The notes under the pieces are model-generated. The model was not told where the DNA came from, did not search any database, and was given only the letters and a program-made list of their open reading frames with translations. A stretch of 64,000 bases of DNA from Actinostola sp. cb2023 (taxonomy: Eukaryota > Cnidaria > Anthozoa > Actiniaria > Actinostolidae): NCBI GenBank assembly GCA_033675265.1, contig JAUJYZ010001268.1:84053-148052 (forward strand). Reading direction: 5' to 3'. Position 1 is the first letter of the stretch. The number at the start of each line of letters is the position of its first letter. Made by a program: the position numbers and the translations under genes. Below, one piece after another: positions 11,924-24,003 of this stretch.

Positions 11924-12115
11924 AAATATTAAGTGTTTATATACATGTATGTAAATAATTTAATTCTTACTGTGTATATATTGTACCCTGTAAATATTGT
12001 AATATATAAATGATTATGTTCTTATTATATGTAAGCATAATTATTACATAGATATATAAAAACTGTATTATAAGAATATTAAGTGTATATAACTTAGTTT
12101 ATAGAACTGAAACGC
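11924..12115. other. AT-rich 3' flank of the decayed gene
   Basis: A very AT-rich stretch with TATATA and AATATT runs and several possible poly(A) signals. No gene was seen. Confidence 0.4.
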
Positions 12116-12490
12116 GGGGGGGGGGGGGGGGGGGTGGAGGTATGTACTCCCCTATATATGCTATACGGGTAAATTGTGCCGCGGGATAGGGTATGGTTTT
12201 TGAGCTCCTTAAGGGTATCGTTTTTGCACTTTCAGTCTAGGATGGGGTACGTTTTGGTCTGGTATATGGTATTGATTTCAGCATTATAATGCCAATATCA
12301 GTCGCTATCAGTTTACATATCCCTTGAAAGCACGCTTTCAATCTGGGATAGGGTATACATTCTTAAGCTTTACTCTGGAATAGGGTATGGAAAATCAACA
12401 TTTTAGGTCTGGGATAGGGTCAGGGTTTTGAGGTGTCCGCTGCACATCCCTACCCAAAAATACCCTTAGTGACCCCCCAGCTCCCCCCCC
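12116..12490. repeat. Second copy of the CCCTATCCCAGAC repeat, opposite orientation
   Basis: It starts with a run of 19 G and continues with GCTATACGGGTAAATTGTGC, CCGCGGGATAGGGTATGG and repeated GTCTGGGATAGGGT-type units. This is the reverse complement of the layout at 4129-4498. From 12491 to 12873 the sequence is AT-rich and otherwise featureless. Confidence 0.65.
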
Positions 12491-12873
12491 CCAAGAACTG
12501 AAACCTTGAAACCTTACTATATAGTACAAAGGCTTAAATGTTGAATTGACTTTTAGTATACATGTATTATTATTGTTATACTTGTAGATCTAGCTACATG
12601 TAAGCTTATATAATGCCTAAAAACAAAATATCCAAACAATTTAAGTTTAATAAATGAATTGCGTCTTTATACTTAAGCTTAAATATTAAGAGTTAATTGC
12701 ACGATATAACCGAGTAAGCTTAAATGAACTAGAACTTTCCTGAGGCTTAAATCGTATCTCAAAGCTTTTCTGAAATCAAACCATTGCGAATATAAAAAAT
12801 TAAATTAAAATTCGTTTCCGACTCGAGATCGAGCTGTATAGAAAGTACTCAAAAGATAACAAAGGAACTTACC

Positions 12874-13525
12874 AAGGGCGCTAGGACAAAGACGTTGTGT
12901 GTATTTGAATAGTAATAAATATGCTACGAGTTGTACTTATCTGTTAGTTGCCTGGCCAAACGAACGTTTCAATTTGAATATATATGTCAGTTCCAGTCCG
13001 CTATATTGTCGTCGTTTCTTATTCGGACGTATCATTGACCTTTCTGGCCTCTGTTGTCCCCTACTAGTTGCCAGTAAGTTGATTCCTGGCCAAACGAACG
13101 TTTCGATTTGAATTTATGTTCCAGTCCGCTCTCTGCCAAACGTATAGTTAGTTATCAGTGTTAGCTAATAAGTTAATGCTAGGGCGAATTTGATTAACTT
13201 ATTAGCTAACACTGATAACTAACTATACGTTTGGCAGAGAGCGGACTGGAACATAAATTCAAATCGAAACGTTCGTTTGGCCAGGAATCAACTTACTGGC
13301 AACTAGTAGGGGACAACAGAGGCCAGAAAGGTCAATGATACGTCCGAATAAGAAACGACAACATATAGCGGACTGGAACTGAAATATATATTCAAATTGA
13401 AACGTTCGTTTGGCCAGGCAACTAATAAGGGACAAACAAGAATAAGAATCGACAACAGATAAGTACAACTCGTAGCATATTTATTACTATTCAAATACAC
13501 ACAACGTCTTTGTCCTAGTGCCCTT
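12874..13525. repeat. 650-bp perfect-looking foldback
   Basis: The arms of about 300 bp mirror each other around about 13185. AAGGGCGCTAGGACAAAGAC at the left is answered by the inverse at 13505-13525, and an inner 45-bp palindrome flanks the centre. Each arm contains two variants of a GGCCAAACGAACGTTTC unit followed by CCAGTCCGCT. The ORFs on both strands mirror each other and are not genes. Confidence 0.85.
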
Positions 13526-13649
13526 GAACTTACCTTTACATCAGAAAGCAGCAGACTGACCAACACAACCATTTCCAAACGATCTTTGACAATGCCAGTC
13601 ACATTTCCACAATAAAAATGCAGTTAAATGAGATAAACAAACATACAAC

Positions 13650-13790
13650 ACGTTTTCAGTCGTTGTCCGCCATCTTGAAAATTCAGAGTGCTTCGGCAGT
13701 CGTCGCGGGGGCCATTGTCCGCCATCTTGAATATTTAGTAGTTGCTTCGGTAAGCGTCGCGGGGGGCATTTGCAAACGGAAGTCAGGCCT
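13650..13790. repeat. Imperfect two-copy tandem repeat
   Basis: Two units of about 70 bp share TTGTCCGCCATCTTGAA, then TGCTTCGG and GTCGCGGGGG. It sits just inside the right arm of the 7.1-kb element. Confidence 0.65.
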
Positions 13791-14154
13791 TAATACACTT
13801 GAGAACCTCGTCAGAACATCACTATCGACCTTAAAAAGGTCGTTCACGAAGTTTAAAATAAATTAATCGTAATAGGGAAAACCGTTTGGCATCAGTTTTA
13901 ATGAAAATAGTGTCGTTTGAATATCAGCTGGCATTCAGAAATGCGGCTTACAATGATAATTTTGAATAAACATTTCAAAAGCAGAATAGTTGAATTAGTA
14001 TTTGTGTTAAGCATAATAAAATCCAAGCAACATTGACGCGGAGCGAGCGAGTTAAAACATACGGCAAACAGGTCATTCATTATGCTGGAACCACCTTAAA
14101 AACAACTAAAACTGCTATCTTGGAGCTAAAATGATTATTTTACGAATGTACATG

Positions 14155-14299
14155 TAGAGTGAAAACCATATGTCCGTGAAATAGTACTATTACTAAATAG
14201 TACTAAATAGTGTTATCTCTATTGTTTTCTATTGTTTCATCAGTGCTATTTAGTACTAATTAGTTAGTACTGTTTCACGGACATATGGTTTGCACTCTA
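14155..14299. repeat. 145-bp MITE-like foldback
   Basis: The ends TAGAGTG...CCATATGTCCGTGAAA and TTTCACGGACATATGG...CACTCTA are inverted. Both arms contain TAGTACT. It has no coding content. Confidence 0.8.
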
Positions 14300-14435
14300 A
14301 GGTGATTGGACACGATTTAGTAATGGCGGACGTATTTTTGCCTGTTTTGAGAGTCCAATATTTCACTCCTTTATTAGCCACTATCAAATCGAGCAGGGGA
14401 CTGGGAATGAGTTTATTAAAATTAATGTAATTACG

Positions 14436-14586
14436 ACATGAAAGAACTTCTTGGCACATGTTGAAACGCATACCCAGTTGGACATTGACATCGTTGATGA
14501 TCCTCTGATCAGCAGTATCTCCTTTAAGCCAAGTTTCCGTGATTGCAAGGATATCAATTTTGCTATCAACAGCAAAGTCTTTAACA
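14436..14586 (-). pseudogene. Non-LTR retrotransposon endonuclease fragment
   Basis: The minus strand reads VKDFAVDSKIDILAITETWL followed by KGD. (D/N)ILAITETWL is a hallmark of the apurinic-type endonuclease of CR1/L2/RTE-like LINEs. Only about 50 residues remain, joined directly to the microsatellite. It was probably captured inside the MITE. Confidence 0.7.
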
Positions 14587-14746
<160 letters not shown>

Positions 14747-16128
14747 GTGTGAAATTAGCATCTGTGCAAAGTTTGATGTGATTTGGGCGCATTCTGTCGG
14801 AATTATAAACTTTTGAAATTGTGTTGTCCAGCCAAAATGTTACAGTGAATGTATGGTTTGGATGGACAACGTAAAAAAATTACAGAGTTTGTATGGGAAA
14901 ATAGTCATCTGTGATGCCCTCTAGCATCGTCAATATTAAGCCGAAGTTCACCAAACTTTCCAGACTAGCTAAGTTTGATCTGCTCTCTCAGAAAATGATA
15001 CTCAATTTTACTAGTATCAAATTGAATTGGTTTTACGGACTTGGTACCAGTCGCCTGCTCGATTTGGAAGTGGCTAATTCTTATATCGACTTAAAAACAA
15101 CTAAAACTGCTATCTTGGAGCTTACTTAATAGACTATTTTACAAATAAATCATTTATTTAGCAATGGTACGAATTAAGTCATAGTAGCACTTTACATGAA
15201 ACTGAAAAAGGTTCAGCATTTTCAAGATTCTTCTGATAGCTGGAAGTGAAAAATACTGAAGTTTTTATTTTAAAGATCGACATTTTCCCATTTTATGCAG
15301 TTAAATGGAAACAAAAAAGGTTCAGCTTTTTTAATATTCTTCTGCACTCTAGAATCGAAAACTAGAAAATGCTCGTTTTTCGTGCTTCTAAATATGAGTT
15401 TTATGGTAAAAGTAGAATTGCCGAAAGTTGCCACTGATATAACCTTGAATTTTCCTTGAAAAAACGATCGAAGAACTTTCGCATTGTAGTTGAAAGCCAG
15501 ATACCAAAAAAAATGTCATTTTCGCTTTCAATCATATCCTGTGAACCAATTACGCGCGGTAATTTTGAGACGTCAATACCACAAAATATTGACGTCTCAA
15601 AATAAAACAAAGTGACTTGAAAATCGTGATACTAATATTTATATGATTAAATACAGCATTATTGAGCAATCAGAAAGAAAAGAAAACATAATAAACAAGT
15701 TTGCAAACAACAGTTTGCTGTCGATGGTCACAGTTTGTGACCGAAATATTCAATAACATGTTCACTTATCTTCTCGTCACACCTTCATTATTATCTGATT
15801 GACACGGTTTTCTTTGTTCTTTGTAGGGCTTTATATCCCATATTACCCTGCTCATTACGAATACAAGGGTAATTTACAGATATTGACCCGGGCTATATCT
15901 AGTTATCGTTCTATTCTTCCCTCGATTCAGGCCCCGTTCAGGTGCACTACTCCGGTGCATCGTTTTCATATTGTTCTATCCTCAAGGGAATCGAAAACAA
16001 TCATCTCATTACCAGCAACAATAGGAAAACGGCTACGGTGTTGGGAATTTCACAAAATCTCCCTCAGCTTCCAGGTACATTTAACCACTAACCAACCTCA
16101 TATCCATGCTATTACTTATAATAATTAC

Positions 16129-16278
16129 CTCCATCTGTTTCCATATCACAGAAACCTTGAATTGGGATCCCTGTGTTGGGAGGGTCTAACCAATACACGC
16201 CTGTCCCCTTAGCATGACTGCTGACCAGTATATCTAGACATGACTTAGCTGGATGTGCCTTAGTACCTTTCAATGGTT
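16129..16278 (-). CDS. PAN/fibrinogen-like protein, copy A, middle exon
   Basis: A 150-bp exon between an acceptor (TTGTAG) and a donor (GATGGAG/GTAATT), phase 1 to phase 1. It encodes AKSCLDILVSSHAKGTGVYW, then LDPPNTGIPIQGFCDMETDG. This is the N-terminal part of a fibrinogen/collagen-C-propeptide-like module: a cysteine, then G.YW(I/L)DP, then FCDMETDGG. The matching exon of copy B is at 43263-43412 with the same length and boundaries. Confidence 0.8.
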
Positions 16279-16536
16279 CTACAACAAAAAATATTCAATA
16301 ATAATAACATATATAGAGTAAGTACGACTGTATATGTGACCACGTGTTGCATCGAGATGACAACAGTTGTGGTTATAATCATAGTAGCGATTGTAATTAT
16401 GTTGGCAGTCAGGGCCGTACACAGCACAGGGGCAGGGGCAGGGGTGCAGTTGACCCCCCCTAGCAGGTCGGAAAATATATCAAAAAGTGCTGAGAACTGT
16501 ACTATTTGTATTTATTTTTTTTGCTCTTTTATATGT

Positions 16537-16537
<1 letters not shown>

Positions 16538-16570
<33 letters not shown>
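16538..16570. repeat. Poly-C tract of 33 bases
   Basis: A homopolymer in the intron between the PAN exon and the middle exon of copy A. The poly-Gly and poly-Pro ORFs across it are artefacts. Copy B lacks it at the equivalent place. Confidence 0.95.
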
Positions 16571-16573
<3 letters not shown>

Positions 16574-16620
16574 CCCCTTTGGAAAAAAAATACAGAGTAA
16601 GAAACGATACTGACACTTAC

Positions 16621-16936
16621 TTGGAGTTCTGTTGTCCATGTTTGTCGAGTAAATACTGTTTTGTCTCTTTTTATAAATCTCTGGTAATGTCTCCTTAGTC
16701 TGTGCGTTCAGCTCACATTTCTTTGTTACCATGTGAAAGTTCATGCTCATACAATTCAAGTGGTTGATGCATTCCAAAAAACAAAGGGCATACGTCATTG
16801 TTACCAGCGTTTTGAACTCTGTACCATTCAGAGCATAGCCATGTTCTTCCCGACTGGTAATTGGCTTGCAATATTCTGGGTAGATGTTTTTGATTTCCAA
16901 GAACACAGAAACAACAAACAAATGGTATTGAAAACC
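16621..16936 (-). CDS. PAN/fibrinogen-like protein, copy A, PAN-domain exon
   Basis: The exon starts after an acceptor (TTTCAG) at 16937 and ends at a donor (ACTCCAA/GTAAGT). It begins GFQYHLFVVSVFLEIKNIY, a hydrophobic stretch that may be part of a signal peptide, but contains no ATG before an upstream stop at 16943. A 5' exon must therefore supply the start; I could not find it. The domain reads YALNGTEFKTLVTMTYALCF, with C..(F)C, C.SMNF and KKCELN as in PAN/Apple modules. The protein is presumably secreted. Homology to copy B ends at about 17003, so the unseen 5' exon lies outside the duplicated block. Confidence 0.7.
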
Positions 16937-17003
16937 CTGAAATTAAAAACTAAATCAATACCTTTTTTAAAATCAATCCCTGGATATTGAAACTACAATA
17001 ACC

Positions 17004-18309
17004 TCTCCATGTTTCGGCATAACCCAGTGAATAAGATTACAAGAGATGTGATAAGATATATATAAACTAGCGACTAGATGATCGACTGGCTAAACCAGAG
17101 CGATAGGGTTAGCGAGGCATTCGGACCAACACGGTCGAGGGGTGAAATAATTTTAAAGTGTGAGGGGGATAGAGAAGAAAAGGCAAAGGAGAACGAATGT
17201 GAAAGGGGGATAAAAGCTAGTGAGATTGGTAGTGCAGTGCAGTGCAGTGTTAGTATTTAACTTTGATTTTTTGCCCTGCAGTGAGACTCGATAAGAAAAA
17301 GTTTCTCCCCGTCGCGTGCTGCATCGCACAGAAATTTGTGTCACATCCGGGATGTTATCCTAATTATATGCTAGACCCATTCCCATTACGGCACTCGGCC
17401 ACTCGATCTTCGTAAAATTTACAGTAAAATTGAAGAAAGTCAATGTTTAGGCTGTCATTTACAAATGAACCAGTGATCTACGATACAAAACAACAACGGA
17501 ATACAAAATACTTGCGACTAAAGTTTACTTGCCAAGTTATCGATTGTAAATATCCTTTCGTCCTCTAGCGATTTTTTCAGGGTGAATGTCAGGTCTCCGT
17601 AGTGTTCGTATGTATGGGATTTCATCATGCCAGCAGTTCGATCGATTCCTGTTGCTCAGCCTTGCGAAATATAGTAAAAACAACACTTGAATTTTGGTGC
17701 CCCGACATAGCTCGATTGCTTCCAATATCAATCTTTCTTCCATACCAATGTTCTCTAGCGATTTTCCTTGAAGTTCTGTTTCATACCAACGAATCGAAGC
17801 AGTCGAAAATGTCAAATTACGAGACGATTTTTAGCTTCAAAACACTTCCATCGGCTGCCATTTTTCTCTGACCTTGCAGCCTAGCCTCCATTGCTATAGC
17901 TACATAAATTTAAGCACCAGTTTCTTTTTTACCACGGACAAAATAAGCCGCGAAGTCAGGGGAGTTTATAACAATGGATCGAGCGTTTGGCCGGGCGGGA
18001 ACTGGGTTCCAGTTTAAGAGAATAACCCGCGAATTTCACTATATTAGCCCCTAAAAAAGCTTTTCCCACCAAATTTTCGATATATTTTCTACTTTAGGGG
18101 AAAACTCTGAGATTTAAATAAGAATAGTTTATCGCTCCTTCAAATATAACGTATTTTAAGGATATGACCGATTTGTATGGGTAATTCTGTGCGATGGAAA
18201 ACATTTGCACACGTCATAAATGGAGCACGGGCGTGCACCATCGAGTTATGGATGCACGCTCGCGCTAATGAATTTGATCGCGCTATAATATGAACTATGT
18301 TATAATTGA
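17004..18309. other. Upstream region of copy A, no gene recognised
   Basis: Mixed-composition DNA with only short ORFs. The missing 5' exon and promoter of copy A should be here or further upstream, but nothing diagnostic was seen. Confidence 0.35.
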
Positions 18310-18497
18310 CAAATAGAAAACGTTTCCCGTGTTTACATAGTCTGATATAAACACGAGGGAAGTTTGGGAGAAGTCGAGAGCTATTGTGTAAAACCGAGCC
18401 GTAGGCGAGGTTTTACACAGAGCTCGAGACTTCTCCAAACTTTCCCGAGTGTTTATAACAGGCTATCATGTAAACACGGGAAAACGTTTTCTATTTG
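18310..18497. repeat. Foldback of about 190 bp
   Basis: The arms CAAATAGAAAACGTTTCCCG and the inverse ending ACGTTTTCTATTTG enclose a second inverted pair (GGGAGAAGTCGAGAGCT/AGCTCGAGACTTCTCC). The small loop is AACCGAGCCGTAGGCGAGGTT. Confidence 0.8.
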
Positions 18498-19565
18498 TTT
18501 TATAAAATAACTACAACGATCTCTTTCGTAAAACTCCTTTATTTACGCGAGATTTTAGTGATCAAAATTTCAAATTCTCCTGAAAAGCGTCAGAAATCGC
18601 CAATCATCCAATCAAATCTCACGAAATAAATCAAAATGGCAAAGCGACTCGACAACTTTTATCTGTGCAGTTTACTGTTTTGACACGAAAAAAAACGATT
18701 TGAAGAATGCTATTTTCTGTTAGAAAATTGCAGAAGAATGCTTGTTACACTTTGTTTTTGTATCATGTGAACACGAAACACGAAGAAAAGTGAGAAAAGC
18801 TGAGACTAATCACGATCAATGACGAAGAGTCGTCAAACTTTCTGAAATATTTGACATCTTGATGAATGGAGCACGAAGTCAGGTTAGCCAAATATCTACA
18901 GTTTTTGTCGTATTTTTGAATATTTTCGTCGCTTTTCTCGACAAGAATGCATAAACGATGTACGTTTCTGAGACATTTCAATATATTTTTTCTCTTTGAC
19001 AATTTTACTAGAAATATGAATATTCTGACGAACCCATGGTGTAGCTACAAGAATCGCTCTGTTTTTAATCTTTTGTGAGTATAAATTCGGCTATCTTTTC
19101 TTGATATTTTCAGTCGTACACTTGAGAAAATAGAAGACTTATGTGTAGCTAAGTATAACTTACAAAATGGTTAGTATGTGATTGAGAAAACTGAGCCATT
19201 ATATTTAGTTTTCTTCGTTATAATTGGACGATTCGTCGAGTTTCTTGTCGGCCGAGTTTGAATGAACTTGAATCTCAATTCTTGCAAAATTACTTAATTT
19301 TCGGTTTAAAATCATCAAAATCACATCTAGATAGAACTTGAACTTAACTAAACAAGGAAAACTGTAATTATATGGCTTTTGTTTAGTAAATAAAACATGT
19401 TTGACAACAGAAAAAAATACATTTGTGGTCAGTTATTTTTACAATCAAATCCACTGCATCGCTTCAAGGTTGTTCAAGGTCATGAACCATGTTTACATAG
19501 CCTCATATCAACATAGTAATTAACCAATTAGAGCGCGCGTTATATCTAAATTATTTTATAAAGAA
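18498..19565. repeat. 1.1-kb dispersed repeat, copy 1
   Basis: It is homologous in direct orientation to 24004-25104. Shared blocks include TTTTATAAAATAACTAC, AATTCTCCTGAAAA, GAATGGAGCACGAAGTCAGG and TTGTTTAGTAAATAAAACAT. It ends with CCAATTAGAGCGCGCGTTAT, a motif repeated at other element ends in this window. The minus-strand ORF inside appears in both copies only because the DNA is shared. Confidence 0.75.
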
Positions 19566-19866
19566 TGATAGAGAATGAGACAAGTTAAAGCTAGGAGCAG
19601 GAGAGATGTATTAAGGGCATTACCGCGAGACTCCCTCTCTGTCCCTTATGGTCTCTTGTTTATATGTAACTTATTTTTTGTTGAAGGATATGATAACTGC
19701 GCTCTGTATGCGAAAAGTATTTTGTTTTTGCTCGGTCGCGGTTAAAAAGTAAAAAAATATATATATTATTTAAAAAAAAACTTGAATATGAGAAAAGGTA
19801 GGCCAACGACGAGCTTCCAGTAGAAGAATTCCAGAAGGAACTCTATTATATATAATTATCCATAGC

Positions 19867-20475
19867 TATGGTAGTTGTATATATCATATACACCTATTCC
19901 AAAAATCGTTGTCCCCGCCGAAAGCAACAAGCAAGAAGCTGACGACCGCAAAGGGCATTGGGACTTTCTCGTTATTCATTTATTCATCCGTAGACATTTT
20001 GACAACATGCATTTTCAAATGGCCGAATAGTTCCAAATGATTGCTATTCAACGCTCGTAGGGATAACTTCTCAAGTACCACGGATAAATTAATTAATTAG
20101 GAGATTCCCAAAGTCCTTTGCGGTCGTCAGCTTGGTGCTTGTTGCTTTCGGCCCGGACAACGATATTTGGAATAGGTGTATATAGCTAATTGCATAATCG
20201 TTGTCGGGTTGAAAATCATGAAAGCTATGACCAAAAGGAATTCTGGGAAATTAAAACTCTCAAATAACACCGTCAAATGATCGACCTTTTTATCCAAACT
20301 TGTAGGATCTTAGTAAATAGCTCATATACCTTCAAAACTACGAGAACATTGAATATATCTGCATGTAATGCAGGTCATGAACTGATTTCCCATCCATCCT
20401 TGCGGTCTCAGCTTCTATGATTTATGATTTTGAACTCGACAACGATTATGCAATTAGCTATATACAACTACCATA
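19867..20475. repeat. Foldbacks nested three deep
   Basis: The outer arms TATGGTAGTTGTATATA (19867-19883) and their inverse (20460-20475) enclose two adjacent foldbacks. Foldback 1 spans 19889-20183, with arms carrying ATCGTTGTCC...GAAAGCAACAAGCA and GACGACCGCAAAG. Foldback 2 spans 20180-20463, with arms carrying TAATTGCATAATCGTTGTCG. Both show related GTTGTC motifs, so they may be of one family. Confidence 0.75.
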
Positions 20476-20489
20476 TAACTTCTAAAACG

Positions 20490-21400
20490 CTGAATATTAT
20501 TAATAATTAATGAAGTTTGGCGGAATATTGTTAGTCTTTTCAAAGCTCGACACATCTTTACAACTACTGATATATTTATATATTTACTAGAAAGGGTGCT
20601 CGTGTTTACCAGTACATATCAGTAAATCAGTAAATATAATTTACCTTCATTAGATATAAGTTTCACGTAAGAACGAAACTAGTTTTCGCGAAATAAGATT
20701 ATGATGTGCGTGAAAAATACTGATGAAGTTAGATAACTTTTACTGATATGAGAATATTATTAATAATTAATGAACTTTGTTATATATTATATGTAAGTGT
20801 GTAGCTCAATCTGCTAATTTGTAGACTTTGAGCGATCAGTTATATCATTGTTGGAATGATGTTAATCTATCAAAAACTTGATCGAGACATGTTTATAATA
20901 TACCATTAGATTTACTCGAAATAGGGTACTCGTATTTACAAAACGAAAGAAGTCGAACATATCATAATGTTTATAAAGTACTAATATTAATGCCAGAGGT
21001 TTAACTATGGATAATTATTACTCAAGCGACATCAATAAAGACTGAAAAGTTTAAAGTCTACTTACTTTGATGGATTTAACTTTCATCAGCATGATTTCTT
21101 GGTGAGTTTGCAGAAATTGTGTATTGATTTGAAGAGACTCACATTGAGATGAATAATGGATGACGTAGGGCAGAAACACAGCTAGCAAATTGTTTCACCA
21201 TATTTCTGGGTGCCAATCAGATGGCTATATTATATGAATGTATCAAATGGTGGTCAAATGTTAACAATGTCCTTTAATCCGGGATACATGGTTCTCGAAT
21301 GCCTGTTGTGGAATAGATCAGCTGTCATATGCAAGACACATATATCATAGCAACCACATAGCAACCAAAGGAAGTATTTTCTGCAGAAGCAACGGGAAAT
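20490..21400. repeat. Dispersed repeat family R, copy 1
   Basis: It shares long blocks with 30240-31270 and 51075-51425: CACGTAAGAACGAAACTA, TTTTCGCGAAATAAGATTAT, GGTACTCGTATTTAC and CTTACTTTGATGGATTTAAC. Internal AATATTATTAATAATTAATG-headed units repeat. No protein was recognised. Confidence 0.7.
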
Positions 21401-21423
21401 TGATATGCTTCCATAAGATACGA

Positions 21424-21877
<454 letters not shown>

Positions 21878-21904
21878 TACCCTGTGTGGTAATCCGTTGG
21901 TATT

Positions 21905-22250
21905 AATTAAAGTGCTTATCACCCTTTTTATTGCTATCATGAAAATGTATTCTATGTAAAGGTGAATAATCGCAGGATTTGATACTTCGTGATTTGTAGT
22001 TTTGGATATGTGAGTAACAAGGGTTTGAAATCTCAAAATGCAAACAAAGAGACGTGTGGGGAGGCATCATTTATTATACAAAAACAACCTATAGTGCAAA
22101 TTACTGACATTTTAAAAGTACGGAAGCTTTTCTTCATAGCATACTTGCATATCATTTTTACTTGAAAATCACTTAATAAATTATGGCAAATGCCTCCTCT
22201 GACGTCACACAATTAGCATGTCATGATTTACAGACAAAATATTTTCAAAC
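21905..22250. repeat. Truncated copy of the TTAAAGTGC foldback family
   Basis: The left end TTAAAGTGCTTATCACCC and the internal AGGCATCATTTATTATACAA and GCAAATGCCTCCTCTGACGTCA correspond to the complete foldback at 42691-43155. The right terminal repeat is lost. It abuts the (TAA)n tract. Confidence 0.65.
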
Positions 22251-22539
22251 AAAAAAGTTGATAAGATAGTGCGCTGGTGCAGCAGGCATTGATCAGTGAG
22301 TTAATTGTATCCAGACAACACCAGGATTGTTGTACTCTTTGCAGACTGATTCTCCAACTGCCCTATAGTTGATGTTCTATTTCAGTTCTCAATTTCTTTA
22401 TCTTCTTCCTTATGTGTGCATAGTTTCCACTTTTTTTCTCAAATGGATAAACAAGAAATGCGCGTCTCTATTTATCTATCAATCATTAACAAATATTTAC
22501 TTTCTGGCAAATTTCACTGTCTTGGCAACTCATACTTCC

Positions 22540-24003
22540 TCGAACTGTTTGTTGATCTTCTTCTACAGTATTATCCACAGTACAAGAACAACATTTATAA
22601 GTACATTTATTTGCTGACTAGTTTCATCGTCTCTGTACCTCATACCGCGTCCTCTAACTGTTGATTTTCTTCTACAGTATTATCCACAGTACAAGTACAA
22701 CATTTATAAGTACATTTATTTGCTGACTAGTTTCATCGTCTCTCTGCACCTCATACCGTCGTCTCCAACTGTTGATCTTCTTCTACAGTATTATCCACAG
22801 TACAAGTACAACATTTATAAGTACATTTATTTGCTGACTAGTTTCATCGTCTCTGCACCTCATACCGCGTCCTCCAACTGTTGATCTTCTTCTACAGTAT
22901 TATCCACAGTACAAGTACAACATTTATAAGTACATTTATTTGCTGACTAGTTTCATCGTCTCTGTTCCTCATACCGCGTCTTCCAACTGTTGATCTTCTT
23001 CTCAGTATCCACAGTACGTACAACATTTATAAGTACATCTATCTGAAATGCACCTCATGATGTTGATCTTCTTCTACAGTATTATCCACAGTACAAATAC
23101 AACATTTATAAGTACATTTATTTGCTGACCAGTTTCATCGTCTAGCGCACCTCTGCACCTCATACCGCGTCATCTAACTGTTAATCTTTTTCTACAGTAT
23201 TATCCACAGTACAAGTACAACATTTATAAGTACATTTATTTGCTGACTAGTTTCATTGTCTCTGCACCTCATACCGCGTCCTCTAACGGTTGATCTTCTT
23301 CTACAGTATTATCCACAGTACAAGTACAACATTTATAAGTACATTTATTTGCTGACCAGTTTCATCGTCTAGCGCACCTCTGCACCTCATACCGCGTCAT
23401 CTAAATGTTGATCTGCTTCTACAGTATTATCCACAGTACAAGTACAACATTTATAAGTACATTTATTTGCTGACCAGTTTCATCGTCTAGCGCACCTCTG
23501 CACCTCATACCGCGTCCTCTAACTGTTGATCTTCTTCTACAGTATTATCCACAGTACAAGTACAACATTTATAAGTACATTTATTTGCTGACTAGTTTCA
23601 TTGTCTCTGCACCTCATACCGCGTCCTCCAACTGTTGATCTTCTTCTACAGTATTATCCACAGTACAAGTACAACATTTATAAGTGCATTTATTTGCTGC
23701 CTATTCATCGTCTCTGCATCTCTACCGCGTCCTCTAACTGTTGATCTTCCTCTACAGTATTATCCACTGTACAAGTACAACATTTATAAGTACGTTTATT
23801 TGCTGACCAGTTTCATCGTCTCTGCACCTCATACCGCGTCCTCCAACGGTTGATCTTCCTCTACAGTATTATCTACAGTACAAGTACAACATTTATAAGT
23901 GCATTTATTTGCTGACTAGTTTCATCGTCTCTGCACCTCATACCGCGTCCTCCAACGGTTGATCTTCTTCTACAGTATTATCCACAGTACAAGTACAACA
24001 TTT
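22540..24003. repeat. GPCR-tail-derived minisatellite (main block)
   Basis: About thirteen units of about 108-125 bp. Each contains ATCTTCTTCTACAGTATTAT, CCACAGTACAAGTACAAC, ATTTATAAGTACATTTATTT and ATACCGCGTCCTC. Read on the minus strand, every unit encodes the last residues of the neighbouring GPCR (TVDNTVEEDQQLEDAV then a stop) followed by 3' UTR sequence with an AATAAA signal. The array therefore arose by tandem amplification of the GPCR 3' end. It resumes at 25105, after a 1.1-kb insertion. Confidence 0.9.

Larger units (their letters stand above)
6958..14074. mobile_element. 7.1-kb element bounded by about 300-400-bp inverted arms, encoding a SAP-domain protein
   Basis: The left arm (6958-7348) and right arm (13792-14074) are inverted copies. 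They share GTTTGCCGTA, AACTCGCTCGCTCCGCGTCA, AAATCCAAGCAA (reverse strand) and CTCAAGTGTATTAAGGCCTG. The left arm is longer because a 105-bp MITE is inserted in it. Between the arms is a spliced ORF with a SAP domain (8526-11923), a 650-bp foldback and repeats. No clear target duplication was read at the outer ends. An alternative is two independent insertions of one MITE flanking an unrelated gene. The whole unit sits in the big intron of copy A. Confidence 0.5.

Noticed and set aside
13259..13602. Two overlapping minus-strand ORFs in the 650-bp palindrome
   Set aside because: They mirror the plus-strand ORF at 12899 because the DNA is palindromic; there is no independent coding evidence.
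16529..16620. Poly-Gly C-terminal extension of the PAN exon
   Set aside because: It is intronic poly-C read past a good splice donor; the exon ends at 16621.
22540..24003. CRISPR-like regular array
   Set aside because: Units are 108-125 bp, similar throughout with no unique spacers, and derive from the GPCR gene end; the genome is animal.
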